DNA of 64,000 bases from Rhabdophis nuchalis (taxonomy: Eukaryota > Chordata > Lepidosauria > Squamata > Natricidae): contig CM077645.1 in assembly GCA_039707465.1 (NCBI GenBank), positions 167,601,503 to 167,665,502 of the forward strand, given 5' to 3'. The position numbers and the translations under genes were made by a program. Positions 1-10,804 of the stretch are shown piece after piece. Below the pieces are notes generated by a model. It worked only from the letters and a program-made list of their open reading frames with translations. It had not been told where the DNA came from and searched no databases. The stretch's first letter is position 1. The number at the start of each line of letters is the position of its first letter.

Positions 1-1062
1 ATCAGTGCTGCCTGAGAGGCCACATGGGCGCAACCCAGTCCAAGGCCCCCATGGCCGCACTATTCCATGCAGCCACTAGGTCCTCAGACGAGTCGTGGGT
101 CAAGGTCACAGGTGGTGGCCCAAGCTCTGTCTGGAACCTCTCTGGGTCCATCAGGCACCTGGGGCAGAACCATCTTGGTACCTCTGATTCCGCCTCCCCG
201 CAGTGGGGTGAAGTGGTTGGGAAGTCAAGTTGGAGGAGAGAGTGATCACACCATGACAGGGGTACGATGGCTAAATCCCCTACTCCTAGATCACTCTGCC
301 AATGGCCAGAGGCAAAAATTAAGTCCAGTGTGTGTCCCCTGGCGTGAGTGGGGCCCTGAATTACTTGGGTCAGGTCCATGGCCGTCATGGAGGCCATGAA
401 CTCTCGGGCTACCTCGGATGTCTCACCTACCGATGGCAAGTTGAAATCCCCCATGACTAAAAGCCTGAGGGTGTCAACCGCCACCTCCGTGACCACCTCA
501 AGGAGCTTGGGCAGGGCTGCTGATATGTAGCGGGGAGCCAGGTACACAATCAGCAAGCCCAACTGCCTCCCAAGGCCCCATTTCATGCAGAGGGACTCAC
601 AGCCGGTAGTCTGTGGCACAGTGGTCTCCCTCGGCTTAAGATGTTCCCTGATGATAACCGCCACCCCCCCACCCCTGCCCTGGGCCCGTGGCTGATGAAA
701 TGCCCGGTAACCTGGTGGGCACATTTCTACGAGGGGTAGTCCTCCCTCGTGGTCCAACCAGGTCTCCGTGATACCCACCAGGTCCAGCTCCCCCCTCAGA
801 CACAAGGTCGTTAATGAGGGGGGGGGGTTGACCACAGACCTGGCGTTGCATAACATCAGCCTGGGGCCCCGGCTCTGTGATCCTTGACCTCCTAGATTGC
901 GGGAGGAGCTCAGGGGGTTGGGGCTTGTGACCGCTTGTATCCAGTGGCCACATTCCCCCAACGGATGGTGAGCTCCCTGCCTCCTGCCATACCTACCCCT
1001 CCCCAGGACCGTTCTGATAGAAAGCCCTCTGTAGGATCGACCCCTGTCCCCCCCCAGCCTAA
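1..1062 (-). mobile_element. L2-like (CR1/L2 group) non-LTR retrotransposon, 5' part
   Basis: On the minus strand this is the start of an L2-like LINE that continues off the left edge of the window. The upstream boundary is where GC-rich element sequence gives way to AT-rich flank near 1062. It carries an open endonuclease frame (see the separate entry). The reverse transcriptase part would lie outside the window. The class is inferred from the endonuclease protein style; L2 versus CR1 is not certain. Confidence 0.8.
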
Positions 1063-1087
1063 AAAATATTGGAATATATATTATCAT
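2..1087 (-). CDS. LINE ORF2 N-terminal part: APE-type endonuclease domain (partial)
   Basis: This frame is open for 361 codons with no stop and runs out at the window edge. It encodes the N-terminal endonuclease of a CR1/L2-type LINE polyprotein, which nicks target DNA to prime reverse transcription. Visible family landmarks are an LCNARSV block (Asn about 81), ITETWL (Glu about 108), a glycine-rich GRGGGVAV strand (about 137-144), GDFNLP (213-218), TLDLIFAS (253-260) and a terminal CDH (280-282) where the family usually has SDH. The first ten or so codons, including the nominal Met, lie in AT-rich flank, so the true protein start is probably inside the element and unresolved. The absence of stops suggests a fairly young copy. 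Identity as a LINE endonuclease is strong; the subfamily is inferred. Confidence 0.8.
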   Translation of the reverse strand: MIIYIPIFFRLGGDRGRSYRGLSIRTVLGRGRYGRRQGAHHPLGECGHWIQAVTSPNPLSSSRNLGGQGSQSRGPRLMLCNARSVVNPPPSLTTLCLRGELDLVGITETWLDHEGGLPLVEMCPPGYRAFHQPRAQGRGGGVAVIIREHLKPRETTVPQTTGCESLCMKWGLGRQLGLLIVYLAPRYISAALPKLLEVVTEVAVDTLRLLVMGDFNLPSVGETSEVAREFMASMTAMDLTQVIQGPTHARGHTLDLIFASGHWQSDLGVGDLAIVPLSWCDHSLLQLDFPTTSPHCGEAESEVPRWFCPRCLMDPERFQTELGPPPVTLTHDSSEDLVAAWNSAAMGALDWVAPMWPLRQH

Positions 1088-1984
1088 CAGGTAAATTATT
1101 CACTTTGAAGTTTTTTGCTTTTTCCCACCACTTTGAGATAAAGCACAGACCTTTGAAGCACTGTAACAGATTATTTCCATCAGAGCATAAAAATTAATAT
1201 TACAAATGTCAAGAAGTTAATTCACTTCCCCTCAACACAAAGGATGATCAAGCCTTTTTCTTCCTTTTTATTTCCTCTGCAGTCTTTTGAAGCTTTAGAT
1301 ACTATTCCTATGGACAGTTTAACAGATTCTCTCTCAAAATTCATGACCTGAAATTCAGGGATATGTTACAATACTTGTCCTGTGCTTTTATTTAGCTGAG
1401 AAAAACATATAGTCTTTGATCAAGTCCCACTTTTTTGCTTTATTTAGGCTGTTTTGGAGGGTTTTAGTTGATTTGCATGCTATAATGATGCCATGTGGCT
1501 ATAATTGAGTTTTGGTGGTTTCTGAGATGTTTTTGATGTATGGCAGTGCTATCCTTTTCCCAGCTTGTGTTGATTGTGCTAAGGTAGCTTGAGTGGCCAG
1601 GAACTTTTGATAAAGTTGCATGGGTATTCATTTTGTTGGAAGACATTGTATAGATGTTCCCTTTCCCTTTTGCTATGTTCAGTGTGTTGTGCTCGTCTAA
1701 ATAGTGTTCTTACACAGCTTCTCTTGTGGGAGATTAGATTGTTATTTTGATAGTGGAGTATATTTCTTCAATTTAGAAACTAATAAGCAGCATAGTATTT
1801 ACCCACTTCTTATCCTTAACCTCAAAAGACTTGTTTACATGTTAATTAGCTAATTTATTTCAATTATCAAAGGCAAACCTTGTACATTACTTAATGCCAA
1901 CTTTAATAGAGCCAGTGAATTCTACTGATTAAAGTGTTGCAAATGTAGCAAGAATTGAGATTCTATTCAGGTCTAAACTGTATA
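1088..1984. other. AT-rich single-copy DNA, no feature recognised
   Basis: I see no repeat with recognisable termini, no long reading frame and no RNA gene. The short open frames are what AT-rich sequence gives by chance. Confidence 0.4.
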
Positions 1985-2346
1985 CAGATAGTCCTTGTTT
2001 TATGACCACCGTGAAGATCAACATTTCCACTACTAAACAAAGTACTTTGATTTTTACCCCCTTTTATGACCTTTTTTGCCATAGTTCTTAAGCACATCTG
2101 TGCAGTTGTTAATCTGGTTTTCCACATTGACTTTGCTTGTTGGAAGCCAACCGGGAAGATTACAGTGGTGATCCCATGACCACAGGAGACTGCAACTGTC
2201 ACCAATACATGCCATTTGCCAAGCACTCCAAATTTTGATCATGTGACTATGGGGCTTCTGCAATAGTTGTGTGAACGATCACTTTTTTCCATGCTATTGT
2301 AAGTTTGAATGGTCGCTAAAAATGGTTGTAAATCAAAGATTACCTA
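1985..2346 (-). mobile_element. TA-flanked MITE (pogo/Tigger-like), copy 1, reverse orientation
   Basis: The terminal inverted repeats are ACAGATAGTCCTTG-like on the left and the complement of AAAGATTACCTA on the right, bounded by TA dinucleotides. The interior matches, in reverse, the copies at 6597, 21702 and 23849: CTTTGCTTGT, ATCATGTGACTAT and GGTTGTAAATC blocks. It is non-autonomous with no transposase. The Tigger/pogo assignment is inferred from the TA target duplication and the CAG-type ends. Confidence 0.65.
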
Positions 2347-2348
2347 TA

Positions 2349-4910
2349 TTAGGTTTTTCAGTCTTTTTCCTTCAAGTGCAGATATGTGCAAGTTTACTTG
2401 TAACCAAACAAACAAATCTGTGGTCAAGACTAGAAATATGCAGCAAAAGTCATGGTAATTTGTCTCCGACAATAGATGACCTTGCATAAATCATAACAAG
2501 AACACTGCAAAATCAAATTAACTTCACTCCTGCATCTTGTTTTCCACAGCAGTCAGCTAGATATTACCGGGAAATTCCACCTCTAGGGCAGGAGGATATT
2601 CTTTCTCTCCGCAACTATTAGGTGGAGGCTTTCTAACTAGTAACCATTATCCATTGACATGTCTGGTCTTCAAAAAAAATGGATCTTTTATTCACAGGTT
2701 TGTTGTAGCAATGAGAGGAAGGGATATTTTAGAAATTCTGTGCTACTTGGAGGAATGAGGATATATTTATAAACTACTAAAACTCTCATGTAACCATACA
2801 AAGCAGTGCATCATAGGACATTTTTTGAACTTTTAAACAAAAGTATCTGAAATGGACTAACTTATAAAATCCAGAACCCAGGACTCATGGGGATTGGAAA
2901 TTTGGCAAATTTGTAGTCACTGCAATGTTGCCATGTTGTTGCACCATCACAACACTGCCCAGAGTTTCAGTAGACCTTCTAGGCCTCTGAAGGCTACCTA
3001 GGCCAATCCCATCCTCAGGTGATGGAGGGCAGTCAGTCAAGCACAATCAAGTCAGCAAGAAGTTGGAAATTGTTCCAATTCCTATTACGCTTTTGCTCTT
3101 CGTCATTCTATTTTGCTGTTTTTATTTTAGAGCATATTTTTATTGGATTAGTACATTACGTTCAGATGTGTCCACAAGTTGTATTCCAAAATGTTAAGAT
3201 TGCAGCCTTGATGGCAAAGCTGAACTCTTCTTTAAAAGAAAAAACACCAGGTGGAGCTTCTATCATATGTCACAGCTGCCTTTTTAGGAAAAACCCTGCA
3301 GACAATCCTGGGTGCAGCTTTAAAGAGCAGAACCTATTGGGATCAATATAAATTCAGTGAGATTAAATTCCTCCTACCAAGATGAAGAATATGGTGAGAG
3401 TGTACAGCAATCACACTTCTGCTCTTTAAAGCTGCAACCCCCCCTTAACTACCACTGAAAATGCAGTAGTCAACATTCATCACTTCAAACATATCTTTTA
3501 TGTTTTAGATTGCTTAATTTAAAAAAAACCCTCATTTTAATTAGAAAAAGAAAAGGTGCAGGGCGGACCACACAGGACAGAAGACAATAATAATACTGAA
3601 ATATCTTTATTTGAAAGATCTATGCATTTTTTGGAAATGAAAAGCAGTTCACTAGCATTCTTACCTTTGCAAGCAATTATTTTTAGAAATTTGAGGCTTC
3701 GTATACTACAAAGGCACTGCCTTCTGTACTACAATTTCTGCAAGTTCTATAGATCGAAGCAACCTGTTGGCTCAAGTTCTAAAATCCCCAGATAAATGCT
3801 TGGCTTTTTAAATTAAATTTGTACTCCTATCTTTATTTGATATCTCAGCCAAATTGTATCCACTGCGACAGCAACAATAACCAGCTTCAAAGGCTAGCCA
3901 TACTTCATGACCTATAATTATAGAATTTATTGCTCAATGACACAACATGAGATGCACCTGTTTTCCTACAGTCTCCATTGTATTACCTAAGGCTAAAACA
4001 AGGTACTCTTCCAAAGTGGAATGAATCAGCCCTTTTAAAGCAGACTTTTCTAAAGAATCACTTTAAGGAAGGGGGCTATTTGCTTATCTGCCATAAAGCA
4101 CTGCTGGAAATTACAGTCTAGTGACATGAATGCAAACTGAATAATTTTCAAAGCTCACATCCCATTTTAATTCTAAAGCTCTTACAAATTTGCAGCAAAA
4201 ATCCATCTTCAACAGATCATAGGGCTGCAGACTATGATGACACCACGTGGCTGTCTTCCCACCCTCAGAAAGCCTTGTCTGAGATTAGAAAACCCCATAA
4301 CAGTTCTAAATATGGGTTAAATAAAACAGCTTCATAGATTCTAAGAAACAAACAATATTAAAACATTTATAAAAAACACTCCAGTCCTTTTAACCTAGTA
4401 TCATTAGAAGCTGGTCTGAAAGAGCATTAATTTTAAAACCTGATCAGAAACTTATAATCTGGAATGTGGCATCTCAATAAAGATTTCCAGAGCCCAAGAA
4501 ATTATCACACAGAAGATTCCTGTCTGTTGTCCCTCTATGATAGAGCACTTGTGATGGATATGCTACTCCTGCGTTCAGTCCCTAACATCTACTGGTTTGC
4601 CTGAAACAATATTGGGCAGAAGGATACTTTGATAATCTGTTTTGACTTTTAAATGAATCTACAAGCAGGATATCAAAAACCTACCTAGCCAGACATGCCA
4701 GTGTTGTGGTGTATGTGCTGTTTTTGTTAATCTGCAGAGATGGGTCAGCACAACATAGTAGCACTCACCACACCTTGGAGTTTACTGCTGCAGGACACGC
4801 TGTTCAGCTTTATCTACCAGCACTTTCATCATTCAACTAAAAAGAAAGTTGAGAGTGCTACTATGCAGTTTCTCTCAGGTTACTTCAGCAGTATTCATTA
4901 AAATTCACAA
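2349..4910. other. Single-copy AT-rich DNA
   Basis: Nothing coding is supported. The 110-codon frame at 3019-3351 has no recognisable domain. It overlaps a 19- to 20-bp inverted repeat (3313-3332 with 3414-3434), noted under findings. Confidence 0.4.
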
Positions 4911-4954
4911 GTGCAGTGGTGGGCTGCTGGGGGTTTGGGAGAACCTCTAGCTAA

Positions 4955-6006
4955 GGTCTTTTCATAAATGATCTAGAAGTAGGACTAAACAGCAAGGTAG
5001 CCAAATTCGCCGACGACACTAAATTATTCAGGGTAGTAAAAACTGAGAGAGAGTGTGAGGAACTCCAGAGGGGTCTCTTGACACTGGGGGAGTGGGCAAA
5101 CCAGTGGCAAATGAGCTTCAACATTAGTAAGTGCAGAGTGATGCTTGTTGGGGCCTAAAACCCCAACTACATCTATAAACAGATGAGGTCTGAACTCCTT
5201 GAACTAACCAGGAAAGGGACCTTGGTGTCCTGGTGGACACCTCAATGAAGGTGTCAACCCAGTGTGCCGCAGCAGTGAAAAAAGCAAACTCATTGCTAGG
5301 GATCATTAGGAAGGGTATAGAAAATAAGTCAGCAAGTGTCATTTTGCCTCTTTATAAATCTATGGTGAGGCCCCATCTGGAGTATTGTGTACAGTTCTGG
5401 TCACCATATCTTCAGAAAGATATTATGGAAATGGAAAAGGTGCAGAGGAGGGCAACAAGAATGATTAGGGGGCTGGAACATCTTCCTTACCATCTGAGGC
5501 TGCAACAGATGGGCCTCTTCACTCTAGAACGACGGCGCCTGAGAGGTGACCTGATTCACCTCTCATGAAATCATGCACGGTGTGGACAAAGTAGAAAAGG
5601 AAAAACTGTTTTCCCTATCGCACAACACTAAAACTAGGGGGCACTCCATGAAACTTTTGATAGCTAGACCTCAAACAAATAAGAGGAAGTACTTTTTCAC
5701 CCAGAGGATCACTGGTCTATGGAACTCCCTGCCAGAAGAAGTGGTGACAGCTGTCAGCCTCGACCACCTTTAAGAAAGGATTAGACGAGTTCATGGAGAA
5801 CAAGGGTATCCATGGCTATCATGATGGATGCCTAAGGACACCTTCCGGGTTGGAGAGATAGGCAGGATATTTCTCAATGCCATTTGCAGGGAATCATAAG
5901 CAGGTGAAGACATCTGCTTGGGAATACCCTGAAGCAAATGGGGAGCCACTGTGTGAGACAGAATGCTGGACTGGATGGGCTGTGGTCTGTTCCAGCAAGG
6001 CTATTC
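4955..6006 (+). mobile_element. CR1 LINE 3' fragment
   Basis: A 5'-truncated CR1 copy. It begins in the palm of the reverse transcriptase (a KFADDTKLF block, the FADD version of YADD), continues through the thumb and C-terminal region, then a 3' UTR. It ends in the CR1 hallmark 'gctggactggatggg ... ccagcaaggctattct' near 5960-6006. At least two frame changes (about 5150 and 5565) show that it is dead. Confidence 0.85.
5233..5773 (+). pseudogene. CR1 reverse transcriptase C-terminal remnant
   Basis: Two adjacent frames (5233-5568 and 5573-5773) encode successive parts of the CR1 RT thumb and C-terminal domain. Landmarks are [52 protein letters not shown] and then YFFTQRITGLWNSLPEEV. The frame breaks between the RGDLIHLS stop and the downstream block, so no intact protein remains. 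The family is clear; the copy is a fossil. Confidence 0.85.
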
Positions 6007-6009
6007 TAA

Positions 6010-6389
6010 AGATTCTGTGCAGTTCAGAAAACCCCCAAATCCCGCTCCTGGCTGCCCCCCCTCCTCCCAAGAGTCCCCACACAGCCTGTTTTGGATGCAG
6101 ATAAGTGCAGGCATGTGCGGAGGCTCGGGGAGGGCAAAAAACAGGCCTACCGGAAGTTCGGGAAGGCTGGGAACAGGCCCATCTCTGGCCTCCAGAGCCT
6201 GGGGAGGCTGTTTTCACCCTCCCTGAGACTCAAGGAAAGTGTCTGAAGCCCAGGGAGGACACAAAAGCGCTCCCCCCTTGCTATGGTACAGGAGGCTGAC
6301 TAGGTCACATTCACCATGGCCACACACACCCAGAAACTGGACAGAGAGCCCCTTACTAAAAATTTTGAAGCCCACCCCTGTGTACAACC
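6010..6389. mobile_element. Probable hAT-type MITE remnant
   Basis: A GC-richer block ends in GAAGCCCACCCCTG, the same terminal motif as the clear hAT MITE at 12863-13323. I could not find a matching left terminus or an 8-bp duplication, so only the right end is well supported. Confidence 0.4.
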
Positions 6390-6596
6390 ATATGTCTATG
6401 TCATTCACAGAAGCAAAAGGGCCTTGTTGCATTATGAACCAGCTTTAAGGAATCTTTATCAAAGCAAAGCATTCCTTTGAAGTATGGCTCAGAGATGTAT
6501 ATACACACATGGGTCTACAAGCAGTCTAATCTAATCATCTACACATTGTGGCAAAAGATTGCATCATGCTAGGGATATTCTATTGAACCATAAGTA

Positions 6597-6986
6597 GAGG
6601 TAGTCCTTGACTTACACTCATTTGTTTACTGACTGTTCAAACTTACAATGGTGCTGTAAAAAGTGACTTACAAGTGGTCCTCACCCTAAACGTTTTTCAG
6701 CATTCCCAAGGTCATCTGATCCAAATTCAAGCATGTATTTATGATGGTTACAGAATCCAAGATCATGGGATCACCATTTGTGACCTTCACAGGTGGCTTT
6801 GAAAAAGGAAAAATCAATGCAGGAAGCCAGATTTGTTGAATGAGATGTGATTCATTCAATAACTGAAATAATTTGCTTAACCATGGCAAAGTAGTTTATA
6901 AAATCAGGCGTGACTCACTTAACAATGGCCTTGCTTAGCAGTGGAAACCATGGTCCCAACTGTAGTGATAAGTTGAGGACTACCTG
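6597..6986 (+). mobile_element. TA-flanked MITE (pogo/Tigger-like), copy 2
   Basis: It starts GAGGTAGTCCTTGACTTAC and ends AGTTGAGGACTACCTG, bounded by TA on both sides. It shares internal blocks with the other copies (CCAAATTCAAGC, GTGACTCACTTAACAATGG). About 390 bp with no coding capacity. Confidence 0.75.
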
Positions 6987-7315
6987 TATATCTTAGACAA
7001 AACTAAGAGTTTGGGTAAGTTTTACCTTCATATGAAATGCATTTAATATCAGTTTATTCTCTCAACAAAAGTTACACTATTCTTGGAAGATGGTAGGCAA
7101 AACCTTTAAGTAGAATCATCAATTGCCCTACTAATGTAGCTCCACCTCTTTCCTTCCTGTTATTTGATGGGCAAATTTAAATATTTTTTATTAAATATAG
7201 CAGTGGAATGTTTTTGGATGCACACAACACTAGCAGGAGTTTAAATTTAAATGAAAGGGGGAAATGACACTGAAATCCTTTCAACCCACAACAGCTTTTG
7301 TTTCTTCTTAATTTA

Positions 7316-7525
7316 GTGATTTTTCAGAGTATAAGACGCACCTTTTTTCCTCAAAAAAGAGGTTGAAAATCTGGGTGCGTCTTATACACTGAATATAGCA
7401 ATTGTTGCCTCCTGAAACCCCGCCCCTTAACCAAAATGGCTGTGCATAGCTTGTAGAATTTTTTCAGAGAGCTCCCGGGGCCTGGGGAGGGAAGAAATGA
7501 GCAAAAAATGGGCCTTTTTTGCTTG

Positions 7526-7576
<51 letters not shown>

Positions 7577-7761
7577 AACACTCTACAAGCCTCCTAAGGG
7601 CTATTCATGCCCTTATTTTGAAAAATAACAGCCCCTTTTTCATGAAAAACACTCTGTTTTGGGGAGATTTTCAGAGTGCAAAAACTTTTTTTAAAAATGT
7701 GCCTCTTCAAAACCTTGATGCGTCTTATACTCCGGTGCATCTTATACTCCAAAAAATACGG
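7316..7761. mobile_element. TA-flanked MITE with 'TATAAGACGCACC' ends, copy 1
   Basis: The left end reads CAGAGTATAAGACGCACC and the right end GGTGCATCTTATACTCC followed by AAAAAATACGG and TA. A subterminal GTGCGTCTTATACACTG repeats the terminal motif inside the left end. A second copy lies at about 59066-59548. A (CA)n tract has expanded inside this copy. The superfamily is not identified. Confidence 0.7.
7530..7574. repeat. (CA)n microsatellite
   Basis: An uninterrupted CA dinucleotide tract of about 45 bp inside the MITE at 7316-7761. Confidence 0.95.
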
Positions 7762-7763
7762 TA

Positions 7764-8104
7764 ACTTAATTGTATGCACGTATTGCACTGAATTCTGTAG
7801 TATTGTAGTATTATCTGTGGATAATAACTGTCCCCCTGATGCAGATCATACTATTTGCATCAACACAGGTGCACTAGATATGCAAAGAGGGAAGCACAAA
7901 TGAGCTTACCTGTACAGTTGATGAACAGCATTTGTGTGTAGGTGGACTTCCCCCAATAAACATTGCAGAACTCCCACACCAACAGGACATGGATGGATGA
8001 AGGCAATCCTTTTAATGTAAAGTGACTGATGAACATTTAGAATCAGAAGATGAAACACGCAGTCCAGTTCTGTACACAAAATGATAAATCTGACAAATGA
8101 TTTA

Positions 8105-8137
<33 letters not shown>

Positions 8138-8182
8138 TTGGACAGATGCTACAGCTATGTAATAGTTTACATTCAAAAGCAA
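7764..8182. other. Non-coding DNA with an (AG)n tract
   Basis: No gene is seen. An interrupted AG repeat occupies about 8105-8137. Confidence 0.5.
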
Positions 8183-8373
8183 AAAGATACTTTACTGTCC
8201 CACGGGTGCTTTTCAAAAGGCAATTGGCCTTTGCTTTTGCTGATCCTTGAAGACATTTTGCTTCTCATCCAAGAAGCTTCTTCAGTTCTGAAGAAGCTTT
8301 TTGGATGAGAAGCAAAATGTCTTCAAGGGAAAAAAATCTAAAAAGGCCAGTTGCCTTTTGAAAAAGTATCTTT
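8183..8373. mobile_element. Foldback (cruciform) MITE
   Basis: A long inverted repeat. The CTTGAAGACATTTTGCTTCT arm (about 8246-8285) pairs with the complement near 8291-8329, and outer arms (AAGATACTTT, TTTTCAAAAGGCAATTGGCC) pair with GGCCAGTTGCCTTTTGAAAA and AAAGTATCTT. I recall similar 'gaagacattttgcttctcatcc' foldback repeats across fish and reptile genomes. No coding capacity. Confidence 0.7.
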
Positions 8374-8739
8374 GGAAGAGCCATGATCTGAATGACTGAG
8401 AATCTCCACAGGTACTTGAAAGTGCAGAGAGATACTCACAAAACATCTTTCTTATATTCAGGAGAGTAGCTCTCTTTTCCTAAGATTTCATAGCTCCCTG
8501 AAGGTCATCCTGGGTAAAGCTGTATTTGATGTAAAGAGTTCCATACAGATGTTACATTGTACCCTCCTATTCTCTAACCATAATAACCCAATTCTGGACA
8601 AGAAGATTTGCAGGACCTTGGACAGATCACAGATAGATTATAAGATTCAATGTAAAAGCATAAATTGTGATCATAAACTTTCCATCATTTTTCTTCCAGT
8701 TAGCTTTGACTGATATGCCACTTGCAGCTTTCCTGGTTT

Positions 8740-8990
8740 ATGGATGGAGTTCAAAGTTGTAGTGTTGATCTATATGGCTTAGCACCAGGGTAGCCTCAAA
8801 AACCACCTACCCCTATCTAAGGTTAGCCTCTCAGAAGCTGCTGCTAGTGGTGCTATAATTCCTGAGATGAGGAAGCTGAGGCCACAAAATACTGGGGAAC
8901 AGCTACATCTCAAAGTTAGGCTAGCCTTTCAGTAATGCCTTTTCTGGCAGTTGGTGAAAATAAAAGTTTTCCAGATGACTTTTTGGTTAT
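8740..8990 (+). mobile_element. Possible ancient LINE (L2/CR1-like) fragment
   Basis: A weak conceptual match to the LINE RT C-terminal region (FKVV, IYMA, LAPG, then a distant WQ block). Stops and frame changes are many. This is a guess. Confidence 0.25.
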
Positions 8991-9159
8991 TAGCAAGTGG
9001 CTGATTTTTACTTCAGCTTTTATATTGCTATTGTTATTTTTATATTGTCATTAATATTTTGTTTAATTTTGCATTGAGATTGTTATACTGAAAATGTTTG
9101 ATTGTGTTGCATAAAATCTTGGAGGTAACATGAGTCCAGTAAGAGTTAACAACATATAG

Positions 9160-9249
9160 AGGAGGAGGAGGAGGAAGAGCAGGAGGAGGATGGGAGGGGA
9201 GAAAAAGGGGCCAGGGGAGGAAGAGGAGGAAGAGGAAGAGGAGGAGGAT
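9160..9249. repeat. (GGA)n polypurine tract
   Basis: About 90 bp almost purely purine on the plus strand, mainly GGA/GAGGAA units. The antisense serine- and proline-rich open frames over it are artefacts of the repeat. Confidence 0.9.
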
Positions 9250-10804
9250 GCCACTAGCTCCAAATATGGTTAAATCAAGAACCTGCTGGATGCAGATGTA
9301 CAACACTATATACTTTCCTCATTTCTGCTGGTCTTTTTCTGCAGATTACCTGTAATCAGAATTTAATTCAACTAAATCAAGAACCACCAGTTGTCCATCT
9401 ACGAAAGAGCACTTATCATAAAATTGTATTTCTTTTTCATATTTATCAAATCACACAACATAAATAGAATATGTAGGGAGAACCCCTACAAATAAAACAT
9501 AACAGTGAGTATACAAACAAATATTATAAGAAAAACACCTACAAGAAAAAGTAGCAAAATAAGAAAATGCAAATAAAAACCAAATATAAATATAATGTAA
9601 TATAATAAATACAAACAGTTTATAATAATTATTCTCATCATTACATCTCACCAGCTGGCAAAAAAGCTGATAAGTTAGAGGGCATATTTAGCTTCCTATT
9701 GTCCTATTTCAAACGATTAAGCTTGTGTTCTATCTCATTAGTCAGTGAGAATGTTAAAATCTTGACATTTATGGAAACAGCTTTTCAAACTTGCAAAGGA
9801 AAAGGAAAGGTCAAACTGATATCAACAGTTTATTTATTTTTAATGAAGTGGGCTCTTTTTTGGAGGCAGCTGGGGTTCTGGACATCAATATATCATAAGT
9901 TGATGTTTCAATGGCTTTCTTGAGAACCTCTCAAATTGGAATGGATACATACATCCTTTATCATTGCTTTATTCTATGGAGGAGAGGTTCAAATAAATAC
10001 TAGACAGGTAAAGTCATCAAGAGGCTGTGTAAATAGCCTCTGGGATCTTTTAAGAACAAATGAGGCCAATGAAGATCATTTTACCTTCTCAATTGTGTCA
10101 ACACTTTGCCGGCATTTGCCTTTTCAGATGGATGGATGTAGATGAAGGACCAGGTTACACAGGGTAAAGATTAACTAGATATTAAGCAAGGCTTCTCTGA
10201 GTAAACTCTCTGCATCCAAGATTAGGCATATATTTGGAAATGAATGGCAATATTGACTTTTGATTTGTTTTTTCTTCCCAGATCAGAATGGAATATTTTC
10301 TCAAATGAAACCATGTTGTATTAGTGTTTCAGTATTTTTGCTTTGCGCTTATATCTGAGTGAATTATAAGATCTATTTTAGTGTATTTATTAAAAATAAA
10401 ATTTCCAATTTAGTACATCATCTGTAGTTATTTTCCTTTTTTTGACTAGTACTTTCTTTCTTTTTTATTAATTTGTATATCTTTATTCAGATTCAGAAAT
10501 AATGGGACTATAATATTCTTAGTTTTGGGGATTTACAAGTCAGCTACTTCTACTTTAGCATTTTCCAGATCATTATTCTCAATATTCCCAAAAAGAGTAC
10601 CTTTTGAGGATGGCTACTCTAAGAAATATACCAAGATTTTTTCAAAGGTGATCTTTGAAAGTGAAATTTATATTCGTTGTTGAGATATAATTGTCAAAGT
10701 TTAATACAATGATAAAAGAATTATATGATTCCAAAAAACAGTTCTGTACAGAGATAGCTATTCAACAGCAAAATATTCCAATTAGAAAATTATCTTTAGA
10801 AGTA
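9250..10804. other. AT-rich single-copy DNA
   Basis: No supported gene or repeat terminus. The reading frames are short and compositionally biased. Confidence 0.4.

Noticed and set aside
3019..3351. 110-codon frame, possible small membrane protein
   Set aside because: No homology I recognise, no splice or translation context, and part of it is an inverted repeat.
9040..9306. Serine- and proline/leucine-rich antisense frames
   Set aside because: They read through the (GGA)n tract; no independent coding signal.
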